Shown here in pieces: positions 1 through 6,857 of a stretch of DNA of 9,865 nucleotides. The DNA is from Acidobacteriaceae bacterium (GTDB lineage Bacteria; Acidobacteriota; Terriglobia; Terriglobales; Acidobacteriaceae): the NCBI GenBank assembly GCA_030044455.1, contig JASHVU010000719.1:1-9865 (forward strand). Reading direction: 5' to 3'. A program made the position numbers and the translations under genes. The notes below the pieces were generated by a model. That model ran no database searches. It was not told the origin of the DNA and saw only the letters and a list, made by a program, of their open reading frames with translations. Within the stretch, counting starts at the first letter, position 1, and each line of letters opens with the position of its first letter.

Positions 1-249
1 AATCAATTTACTGAAACAGAAGAACGTTGTTCGTTGTGTGACTACCGGAGCCACCCCAGAGTTTCGGAGTGCACTCGGTGAGGCGGCCAATCTGCATCGG
101 GAGAATATCCGGCGCGAATAGACCGTCGTTGACAACAACAGAACGAAATTGCCTGTATGAGAACGGCGTGATCAATTCCGGTCTAACGGAAGTTTGCACG
201 CGCCACTTCGCATGCTGCAATCTTGTTCAAAACTTGCAGGAGGAGATGT
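1..249. other. Left-edge region upstream of the first receptor gene
   Basis: No gene can be called with confidence here. A + strand frame is open from the window edge to a TAG at 119-121 (about 39 codons) and could be the tail of an upstream gene, but two other frames are also open over the same stretch, so the signal is weak. A perfect TTGACA lies at 129-134, but no good -10 box sits 16-18 bases downstream. A second weak pair is TTGCAC (194-199) and TGCAAT (216-221), 16 bases apart, with a TG one base before the -10. One of these may be the receptor promoter; neither is convincing. Confidence 0.3.
238..245 (+). promoter_or_regulatory. Strong Shine-Dalgarno of the first receptor gene
   Basis: AGGAGGAG ends four bases before the ATG at 250, and its GGAGG core lies six bases before it. 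This fixes the start at 250 rather than at the in-frame TTG at 223, which has no such site and would add nine residues rich in Cys and Arg before the signal peptide. Confidence 0.85.
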
Positions 250-3200
250 ATGACGCTTAAAAATCTGTCGAAACTGCGAGAACTCGCAGCCGACAAGGGC
301 CGGGGCATTTTGTTTGTGCTTTCGGTCTTCGCGCTGTTTGCGATGTTCACCTCATACGCGCACGCGCAGACGGCTACGCTTGTGGGTACTGTTACCGATC
401 CCACAGGCGCAGTGGTGGCTAACGCCACCGTCAAAATTACCAGCTTGGACACTGGCCTTTCGACTAATGTCGTGTCGTCGGGCGATGGGCAATTTGTCGC
501 GCCCGATCTGGCCATCGGCCACTACACCGTTTCTGCGACGGCAGCCGGATTCAAGGTTTCGCAGAAGACCGGCGTGGTTTTAACCGTAGGCGATCGCCTG
601 CGCCTTGACTTCAGACTTGAAGTTGGCGGCCAGGCTCAAACCGTGACCGTCGAAGCCGATGCAATCCATCTGCAGACGGATACGGGCGAGGTCAGCAATC
701 TGATCAGCAGCCGCCAGGTCGAGCAGTTGGAGACCAACGGCCGCAGCATCTACACGCTCATCGATCTCACCCCGGGAGCATCCGGTCTGCAGACCGACGA
801 TCAGGCGCCTACCTCTGTGTCAGGAAACGCAAACGTCAGCTTCAACGGCCAGCGCATGAGCCACAACATCTATCTGATGGATGGCGGCGAAGACGATGAC
901 CGTGGCGGCGCCGGCACCTTCAGCGTCGTTCCTTCCCTTGAAGCCATCGCTGAGTTCCAGATCCTCACATCCAACTACAGCCCCGAGTACGGACTTTCCT
1001 CCGCGGCCACTATGTCCACGGTGATCAAGTCCGGAACCAAGTCGTTCCACGGCTCCGCGTGGGAGATCGACCGCAACGACGCTCTCGATGCCATCAACTA
1101 CTTCCAAACCAACAAACCCGAGCTGCGCAACAACATCTTCGGCGCGAACATTGGCGGCCCGGTCAGCTTCCATCCCAACAGAACCGAGCCAAAGACCTTC
1201 TTCTTTTACAACCAGGAATGGCGCAGAGTCATCCAGGGAGGATCGCTGAACACAGTGGTACCGCCGACCTCCGCCTACGGTGGCAATTTCGCCGGCACCG
1301 GCCAAACCCCGGCGGTTCCTTGCGCCAGTCAGCTCTCCGCGGCTGAACAAACAGATTTCAAAAATGCAGGAATCACGACGTTCAGCACTACGAAATCGAG
1401 CGGCGCGTGCAACTATGACGAGACGTTCCTGGCGGCGACCGGGGCGAACGCAATTCCAACCGCTCTGCTTGACCCCAATGCGCAGGCGTTGCTGACGGCC
1501 GGCAAGATCTTCCCTGCGGCAACCAGCGGCAGCAACTTCAAGGGCGGAGCCAATTCTCCCACCTATGTAACCGAAGAGATTGCTCGCGTTGACCACAAAT
1601 TCAACGACAAATTCTCGATCTTCGGCCACTGGGTCTCCGAACAGGTCGCGCAGTCCTTTGGCACCACCATGTGGAGCAGCGACAACGTACCTACCATCGG
1701 GAACACGTTTGGAAATCCGTCGTACAGTGGAGTGTTGCACGCCACCTACACCATCAATCCCAACCTGCTAAACGAAACAGCCTTCAACTACGACGGCAAT
1801 CGCATTCACATTCTGCCCGCGGCAGCCTTCGGCGCTCCGCTGGCTTTGCCGTCGTCCTACACTTCGAATCGCATCTTCCCCGGTCCCGATCCTGACAACC
1901 TGATGCCGGGGATTGACCTTGCCAACACCGGAACCTATTACACTGCCAACTGGACCCCCTGGAACAACGATGCCAACGATTATCAGATCCGCGACGATGT
2001 TTCGCTGGTAAGGGGTGCCCATCAGTTCAAGTTCGGTGCAAGCTGGGCATTGTATTCAAAGGTGCAGGACTACTTTGCTTCACCGCAGGGCCTGTTCACG
2101 TTCGACGGCAATTTCACCAACTACGACTTTGCCGATATGCTCCTCGGCTTTGCCAGCAACGGCAACGGCCAAGGGTACCAGGAGGCAGCGGTTCACCAGA
2201 GCGGAGATTGGGACGCCCACTCCTACGCCCTCTACGCGGCCGACAACTGGCATGCAACTCCCCGCCTGACCCTGAACCTGGGCCTGCGTTGGGACGGCGT
2301 GCCGCATACCTATGAAATTGCCGGTCAATCTTCTAACTTCTACCCCAACCTCTACTACGCAGGTTCTGCGGCAACCTTCGACACTGCCGGCAACATCTGC
2401 AGTGGGTCAAGCGACCCAGGTTGCTCGGGAGCCAGCCCGGGACTTGGAACCAGCCCGCTTGCGCTTCTGAAGGGGTACCAGTTCTACCTCAATGGAGTCG
2501 GCCTGGACGGACAAGGTTCCATTCCCAAGGGATTGGTTAAAACTCCATGGGACGCTTTTGGACCGCGCCTTGGATTCTCGTATGACGTCACTGGCCGAGG
2601 CAGGACTGTCGTCCGCGGCGGCTTCGGCATCATGTACGAGCGCATCCAGGGCAACGACATGTACGACGGCGCCACCAACGTTCCTTTCGACGACAATGCC
2701 AACTTCAACAATGTGTCGCTTTCCAATCCACACGTCAGTGTCAGTACTGGCGATACTCTGACTGTTCCGATCGTAGCGTCGAGCATCGCAGGCCTGGACG
2801 CCGGCAACTACAAGCTGCCCGATTCCTATCAGTACAGCGCTGGAGTTCAGCAGCAATTGGCGGCGAACACCATTTTGTCGGTGTCCTACGTTGGCACTCA
2901 GAGCCGTCACCAGAACGATTACCGCGAGAACAATCTGCCTCCAGTTGCTGATCTGCCGGCGCTGGCTACCGGCACCGAAGCCACACCCTACAACGAGTTG
3001 GTGCCCTACCTGGGCTTCGTCTCCATCAAACAGGCTGAGAACGTGGCCAACGGCGAGTACAACTCCATGCAATTGGATTTGCACACCACGCTGCACCACG
3101 ATCTGCAAGCGCAGTTCGGCTACACCCTTTCAAAGTCGTATGATCCATCCACCGGTGGCGGCAACGGCTTTGACCTGGATACCACCGATAACCCGTACGA

Positions 3201-3810
3201 AGGCTGGAAATATGATTGGGGTCCGTCGATCTTCGATCGCAGGCAGGTCGCGTTCCTCAACTATATTTACGACGTTCCTCTCTTCCGGCACTCGTCCAAC
3301 GCCTTCGCTACGTCGGTCCTGGGAGGCTGGCAAATCGCCGGCATCAGCACCTTTGAGACTGGCGCGCCGCTGAACGCCACTTTGGGCGGGAGCCTGGGCT
3401 CAAACGGCGTGCAGAATGCAACCAACTATCCCAACCTGTCTGGGTCTCTCGCCTATCCGAAGGCCAGAGGCACAAACGCGGTGCAATGGTTCAGCCCGTC
3501 AACCTTCACGGCGCCGGCGCCAGGATCGTGGGGCACTCTGGGCCACAATGCCATCAACGGCCCCGGACGCGACGAGTGGAACATCGCTCTGCACAAGGTG
3601 TTCAAATTCTCTGAGCACTCCCAGTTCGAGTTCCGTGCCGAGTCCTTCAACACCTTCAACCATCCGCAATGGGAGGCTGACGGCTCTAACGGTGGATATA
3701 CCGGCAACTGCGGTTGGAACGGCACAACTTGCGCCGCCAGTAACTTCGGCGCCATCACCCAGTCGTACGATCCCAGAGTCTTCCAGCTTTACGGGAAGAT
3801 CTCCTTCTAA
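250..3810 (+). CDS. Oar-like TonB-dependent outer-membrane receptor with carboxypeptidase-regulatory-like domain
   Basis: This 1186-residue protein looks like a complete outer-membrane receptor of the Oar type, in the size range usual for acidobacterial members. Residues 1-39 are a signal peptide: basic start, hydrophobic core around 19-33, AHA cleavage site before Gln40. Residues 41-127 form a carboxypeptidase-regulatory-like beta-sandwich (ATLVGTVTDPTGAVVANATV). The plug follows to about 265, with the family segments YLMDGGEDDD (208-217) and EFQILTSNYSPEYG (235-248). The rest is the beta-barrel, including KSGTKSFHGSAWE (260-272), a PRLGFSY...TVVRGGFGIMY stretch near 770-800, and ESFNTFNHPQW (1131-1141). 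The last residue is Phe, as in most barrel proteins. No TonB box is obvious. The mature protein has only six cysteines, in three close pairs. It probably works with TonB-ExbB-ExbD encoded elsewhere. The substrate cannot be read from the sequence, and no SusD partner is adjacent. The family call is firm. Confidence 0.93.
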   Translation: MTLKNLSKLRELAADKGRGILFVLSVFALFAMFTSYAHAQTATLVGTVTDPTGAVVANATVKITSLDTGLSTNVVSSGDGQFVAPDLAIGHYTVSATAAGFKVSQKTGVVLTVGDRLRLDFRLEVGGQAQTVTVEADAIHLQTDTGEVSNLISSRQVEQLETNGRSIYTLIDLTPGASGLQTDDQAPTSVSGNANVSFNGQRMSHNIYLMDGGEDDDRGGAGTFSVVPSLEAIAEFQILTSNYSPEYGLSSAATMSTVIKSGTKSFHGSAWEIDRNDALDAINYFQTNKPELRNNIFGANIGGPVSFHPNRTEPKTFFFYNQEWRRVIQGGSLNTVVPPTSAYGGNFAGTGQTPAVPCASQLSAAEQTDFKNAGITTFSTTKSSGACNYDETFLAATGANAIPTALLDPNAQALLTAGKIFPAATSGSNFKGGANSPTYVTEEIARVDHKFNDKFSIFGHWVSEQVAQSFGTTMWSSDNVPTIGNTFGNPSYSGVLHATYTINPNLLNETAFNYDGNRIHILPAAAFGAPLALPSSYTSNRIFPGPDPDNLMPGIDLANTGTYYTANWTPWNNDANDYQIRDDVSLVRGAHQFKFGASWALYSKVQDYFASPQGLFTFDGNFTNYDFADMLLGFASNGNGQGYQEAAVHQSGDWDAHSYALYAADNWHATPRLTLNLGLRWDGVPHTYEIAGQSSNFYPNLYYAGSAATFDTAGNICSGSSDPGCSGASPGLGTSPLALLKGYQFYLNGVGLDGQGSIPKGLVKTPWDAFGPRLGFSYDVTGRGRTVVRGGFGIMYERIQGNDMYDGATNVPFDDNANFNNVSLSNPHVSVSTGDTLTVPIVASSIAGLDAGNYKLPDSYQYSAGVQQQLAANTILSVSYVGTQSRHQNDYRENNLPPVADLPALATGTEATPYNELVPYLGFVSIKQAENVANGEYNSMQLDLHTTLHHDLQAQFGYTLSKSYDPSTGGGNGFDLDTTDNPYEGWKYDWGPSIFDRRQVAFLNYIYDVPLFRHSSNAFATSVLGGWQIAGISTFETGAPLNATLGGSLGSNGVQNATNYPNLSGSLAYPKARGTNAVQWFSPSTFTAPAPGSWGTLGHNAINGPGRDEWNIALHKVFKFSEHSQFEFRAESFNTFNHPQWEADGSNGGYTGNCGWNGTTCAASNFGAITQSYDPRVFQLYGKISF

Positions 3811-3840
3811 CCAGGACCTGCTGGTCTGAGGTTCCTCAGC

Positions 3841-3872
3841 GCCCCGCTCCCTCGGGAGCGGGGCTTTATTTT
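3841..3872 (+). terminator. Intrinsic terminator behind the first receptor gene
   Basis: A perfect 10-bp GC-rich stem (GCCCCGCTCC at 3841-3850 and GGAGCGGGGC at 3855-3864) with a CTCG loop is followed by TTTATTTT (3865-3872). It begins 30 bases after the receptor stop. A smaller hairpin (CTGAG/CTCAG, 3826-3839) precedes it. This marks the receptor as the end of its transcript and separates it from the TPR gene. Confidence 0.9.
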
Positions 3873-4290
3873 GGCGGTTCGATTTCGCTCGCCGGCTGGC
3901 TGAACCAGCTTCCATGCGCTTGCTCATCTTCATTTGCGGTCAATTAACCATCGGGCGCGCATACTGGATGCTTGAGGTTTCTATGATCAACCCAGGTGTT
4001 GATATTGCCCGCAACTCAGAAGCCACATGCATTCCTGCGGCGGCGCATGTCGCGAAGACTGGCTGTTGTTCGCGGTCCTCACTTTCTCGCCCAGGCGCAA
4101 AAGATCAGAGACCCACCCCCCTCCCTCGAAAACTGCCTCCTTCTTGGACCAAAAAGTTGAGTAAGGCATTCGCAATCATAATGATACAATTTGACATAGG
4201 TTATAAAATGGTAAACAAAACCTCTCTTTTTCGGCCCCTTTTAGGCATTTCCCGGTCAAATTTGCGTAATTGAGCCCAGATCAGCCAGCT
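3873..4290. other. Long intergenic stretch, AT-rich toward its right end
   Basis: No supported gene is seen. A + strand frame from 3914 to 4273 (119 codons) has no convincing ribosome site and gives a low-complexity, Cys/Arg/Ser/Pro-rich product resembling no family I know. GC content falls to 44 of 120 bases over 4141-4260, much lower than the flanking genes, and this AT-rich part holds the candidate promoter at 4182-4190. Short inverted repeats (GCTGG/CCAGC at 3895-3909; ACATGC/GCATGT at 4025-4050) are too weak to call. Confidence 0.5.
4182..4190 (+). promoter_or_regulatory. Candidate extended -10 promoter of the TPR gene
   Basis: TGATACAAT matches the extended -10 pattern TGn-TATAAT with one mismatch, in the most AT-rich part of the gap. 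Transcription would start near 4197, leaving a leader of about 94 bases before the ATG at 4291. The nearest upstream -35-like hexamer, TTGAGT (4157-4162), is 22 bases away, too far to count. A perfect TTGACA at 4191-4196 directly abuts the motif, but no good -10 follows it at normal spacing. Confidence 0.4.
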
Positions 4291-5451
4291 ATGATTTCGC
4301 GCATCCCAGTCCGTCTTTCAGTGTTCATCCTCTTGGCCCTGACCTTCAATGTGCCGCTTCGAGCTCAGGCCGCTGATCCCTCACTCGCTCAGTCGCTCGA
4401 GCAACAAGGTCGCTTGCCCGAAGCCGAACAGGCGTGGCGGCAGATCGTCAATGAGCGGCCTGGCGATGCAGGGGCCTACGCGAGCCTTGGCGTCGTGCTG
4501 TCCAAGGAAGAGAAATACACCGATGCCGCAGCGGCGTACCGTCGGGCCCTTGCCTTGAATCCGCGTCTCTCCGCGATTCAACTCAATCTGGGGCTCGCAG
4601 AATTCAAGCTGGGGCATTTTAGCGAAGCGATCGGTCCATTCAAGTTGATCCTCGCCGCCGACCCTCAAAATACGCAGGCGCAAACTTTGCTGGGGATGAG
4701 TTATTACGGCGCGAGAAGATTTGTTGAAGCAGCACCCCATCTACAAATCGCGATCAAGAATGACCCGAACAATCTGGAACTGCGCAATGTTCTTGCTCAG
4801 TCGTTCCTGAATGCGAAGAAATACAACGAGGCGCTTGAGGAGTACAAACAGATTCTCAGCATCAATCCCGATTCGGCGCCGGCCCACATGCTTGCCGGCG
4901 AGGCTCTCGATGCCCTTCATCGCACCGATGAAGCCATTGCGGAGTTCCGGCTTGCAGTGCAGGTCTCACCGCATGAACCGGAAGCGCACTTTGGCCTGGG
5001 CTATCTGCTCTGGGGCCAGCGCAAGTATGCTGAAGCCGCGCCGGAGTTCCAGGCCGAACTTGATAGCAGCCCCAACCATGCGCAGGCGCTCGAGTATCTC
5101 GGCGACTCGAATCTGCAGCTTGGCCGGCCCGCTGATGCGGCGCCGCTGCTTGAAAAAGCAATCAAGATCGATCCGGGACTTGAACAGGCGCATCTTGACA
5201 TGGGAATCATCGATGCCGCCGACGGTCACAATGACGATGCGCTGCGCGAGATGAAGCTCGCCGAGAAAATTGCGCCCGATGATGTGAATATCCACTGGCG
5301 GCTGGGCAGGCTCTATCGCTCCATGGGGAATCGAGAGGCGGCGGCGACCGAACTCGAAAAGGCAAGAACGTTGACCCAGGCGGCCGACACCAAGCTGGTG
5401 GACAAAATGAATCCCGGCGCGCAGAAGCCTGACGGCCCGTCAGGAAAGTAG
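4291..5451 (+). CDS. Secreted tetratricopeptide (TPR) repeat protein
   Basis: The 386-residue product starts with a signal peptide (about 1-27: basic MISRIPVR, hydrophobic VFILLALTF, RAQA before Ala28), so it should act in the periplasm or beyond. After it, almost the whole protein is TPR. A slightly short first unit (about 30-59) is followed by nine units of exactly 34 residues (60-93, 94-127, 128-161, 162-195, 196-229, 230-263, 264-297, 298-331, 332-365). These carry the usual small/large pattern, for example LG at positions 7-8, Tyr/Phe at 11 or 24, Ala at 20 and 27, Pro at 32. A 21-residue polar tail ends it. TPR solenoids bind other proteins, and no catalytic domain is present, so the partner is unknown. 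The in-frame TTG at 4270 would add seven residues. ATG at 4291 is preferred because it gives a compact signal peptide, though neither start has a good Shine-Dalgarno. Confidence 0.88.
   Translation: MISRIPVRLSVFILLALTFNVPLRAQAADPSLAQSLEQQGRLPEAEQAWRQIVNERPGDAGAYASLGVVLSKEEKYTDAAAAYRRALALNPRLSAIQLNLGLAEFKLGHFSEAIGPFKLILAADPQNTQAQTLLGMSYYGARRFVEAAPHLQIAIKNDPNNLELRNVLAQSFLNAKKYNEALEEYKQILSINPDSAPAHMLAGEALDALHRTDEAIAEFRLAVQVSPHEPEAHFGLGYLLWGQRKYAEAAPEFQAELDSSPNHAQALEYLGDSNLQLGRPADAAPLLEKAIKIDPGLEQAHLDMGIIDAADGHNDDALREMKLAEKIAPDDVNIHWRLGRLYRSMGNREAAATELEKARTLTQAADTKLVDKMNPGAQKPDGPSGK
5428..5444. terminator. Hairpin at the convergent gene ends
   Basis: CCTGACG (5428-5434) and CGTCAGG (5438-5444) form a perfect 7-bp stem with a three-base loop. 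It lies inside the last codons of the TPR gene and just beyond the stop of the convergent symporter gene. There is no T-run on either strand, so it may slow or stop transcripts from both sides only weakly. It could equally be chance in GC-rich coding sequence. Confidence 0.3.
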
Positions 5452-5460
5452 CACAGAGCG

Positions 5461-6843
5461 CTATCCCGTCGGTGCGTCCACAAAGACGTTTTCGGAGCGT
5501 GCGATCACCGCACTGGACAGGCAGTTTCCGACCACATTGATCATGGTTCGGCCCATGTCAATAAGCGTGTCGACACCGAGGATCAGCAGGATGGGTGCTG
5601 TGGGTATTTGAACGGTGCTGGCGGTGGTGAGCAGGACGACCAATACCGCCCGCGGAACTCCGGCGACGCCTTTACTGGCCAGCATCAGAATGACCAGCAT
5701 AGCGATCTGGCGAGCGATAGAAAGATGGATGCCCGCCGCCTGCGCGGCAAAGAGCGCTGCCATGGAGAGATAGACGCTGGAGCCCGTCATGTTAAAGCTG
5801 TAGCCGGCCGGAATGACAAAGGAAACAATCCAGCCCGGCACGCCGAATTCCTGCATCCGCTCCATGGCGAGCGGCAGTGCCGCCTCGGATGTCGTGGTGG
5901 CAAAACCGATGGCCGCGGGTTCGCCCACAGCGGCGATGAATCTGCGCATCGGAATTCGAAAGAGCCGCAAGGTTGGCAACAGAACGGCAAGGCAGAATGT
6001 CGCAGTGGCCAGGTAAAAAGCCAGCACAAGCTTGCCCAGCGCCAGCAGCGTCGCGAATCCGGTACTCGCGAACGAATAGGCGATCGCACCTCCGGCGGCG
6101 AGCGGCGCCAGGTACATGATCAATCGGGTCATTTGAAACATGACGTCGGAGAGCGTCTGCAACACAGGCACCAGCGACGCGCGCCTCTGCTCAGGAAGCA
6201 CCGCCAATGCGCAACCAAAGATAACCGAGAAGATAGCGATCTGCAGAATCTGATTTTGCGCGACGGCCTGGGCGATGTTTTCAGGGACAAGATTCAACAC
6301 GACCTGCTGCCAGGTTTGTGCCCCCTGGGCGAGTGCGGGCGCGGCTTCGGCCGCTTGTGGGACAACCACTCCCCAGCCCGCGCCGGAGAGGTTCATCGCG
6401 AATGCGCCGATGATCAGGCCAAGAGTTGTGATTACTTCAAAGAGGATGAGCGACTTGATGGCGATACGGCCCACCGACCGCAATTCGCTGTGTCCGGCGA
6501 TTCCTGTCGTGATAGTGGCGAATATGAGCGGGGCCACGATCATGCGCACGAGGCGCAGGAACAGATCGCCGAAGAACTGTAGTTGTGTGGCTATGTGTGG
6601 TGTGTCGAGACCCAGTTCAATGCCGGCAAGCATGGCCAGGAAAGTCCACAGCATGAGAGAAGGTTTGCGAAAGGCCGCAATTGTAATGAATGCGAGACCA
6701 ACCACTCGCAATGTAATGACCATTGCGTGGCTTCCAGTAAAGATTAGCGATAATCCGGCGATCCAGGTTGCCACGCCTGCAATAAGCAGGTCGGGGCGTT
6801 TGCCTTTGATCATGCGGGTGGTGGCGCGAGTACCTTCCGTCAT
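5461..6843 (-). CDS. Dicarboxylate/amino acid:cation symporter (DAACS family, DctA/GltP-like)
   Basis: The 460-residue inner-membrane protein has the hallmarks of the glutamate/aspartate and C4-dicarboxylate symporters. In order: LVRMIVAPLIFATI (98-111) in TM3; the re-entrant hairpin HP1 FATTTSEAALPLAM (314-327); the TM7 motif YSFNMTGSS (348-356); HP2 SKGVAGVPRA (390-399); and TM8 VDTLIDMGRTMINVVGN (424-440). Against GltPh from memory, TM8 keeps Asp425 (D390), Asp429 (D394), Arg432 (R397), Thr433 (T398) and Asn436 (N401). Asp429 and Arg432 favour an acidic amino acid over a plain dicarboxylate. Two cation-site acids are neutral: Thr353 for D312 and Asn440 for D405. Two extra hydrophobic segments (about 19-37 and 42-58) precede the usual TM1. 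The start at 6843 is 14 bases after the threonine synthase stop. A TTG at 6861 overlapping that stop is an alternative giving 466 residues. Neither has a strong ribosome site. Family is certain; substrate is inferred. Confidence 0.9.
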   Translation of the reverse strand: MTEGTRATTRMIKGKRPDLLIAGVATWIAGLSLIFTGSHAMVITLRVVGLAFITIAAFRKPSLMLWTFLAMLAGIELGLDTPHIATQLQFFGDLFLRLVRMIVAPLIFATITTGIAGHSELRSVGRIAIKSLILFEVITTLGLIIGAFAMNLSGAGWGVVVPQAAEAAPALAQGAQTWQQVVLNLVPENIAQAVAQNQILQIAIFSVIFGCALAVLPEQRRASLVPVLQTLSDVMFQMTRLIMYLAPLAAGGAIAYSFASTGFATLLALGKLVLAFYLATATFCLAVLLPTLRLFRIPMRRFIAAVGEPAAIGFATTTSEAALPLAMERMQEFGVPGWIVSFVIPAGYSFNMTGSSVYLSMAALFAAQAAGIHLSIARQIAMLVILMLASKGVAGVPRAVLVVLLTTASTVQIPTAPILLILGVDTLIDMGRTMINVVGNCLSSAVIARSENVFVDAPTG

Positions 6844-6857
6844 TGAATTTCCGTGGA

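Noticed and set aside
8..220. 70-codon minus-strand frame and 63-codon + strand frame in the left-edge region
   Set aside because: Several frames are open at once over the same bases, none with a ribosome site or recognisable family, so no one frame can be preferred. A truncated gene tail ending at 119-121 remains possible but unproven.
223..249. TTG start nine codons upstream for the first receptor
   Set aside because: The strong AGGAGGAG directly before the ATG at 250 and the clean signal peptide from that ATG make the later start far better.
820..1740. Long open frame (306 codons) on the minus strand inside the first receptor gene
   Set aside because: It lies wholly antisense to a confident receptor coding region, shows no recognisable domain, and is the kind of frame that codon bias on the opposite strand produces. 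The similar frame at 2407-3108 was rejected for the same reason.
3914..4273. 119-codon + strand frame in the intergenic stretch
   Set aside because: There is no convincing Shine-Dalgarno, the product is low in recognisable features, and the frame runs through the AT-rich candidate promoter. Only its last 21 codons are kept, as a weak leader-peptide idea.
5608..6582. 324-codon + strand frame opposite the symporter gene
   Set aside because: It is antisense to a clear membrane protein, and its composition (very rich in Arg, Gly, Asp, Gln and His) is typical of the complement of hydrophobic codons.
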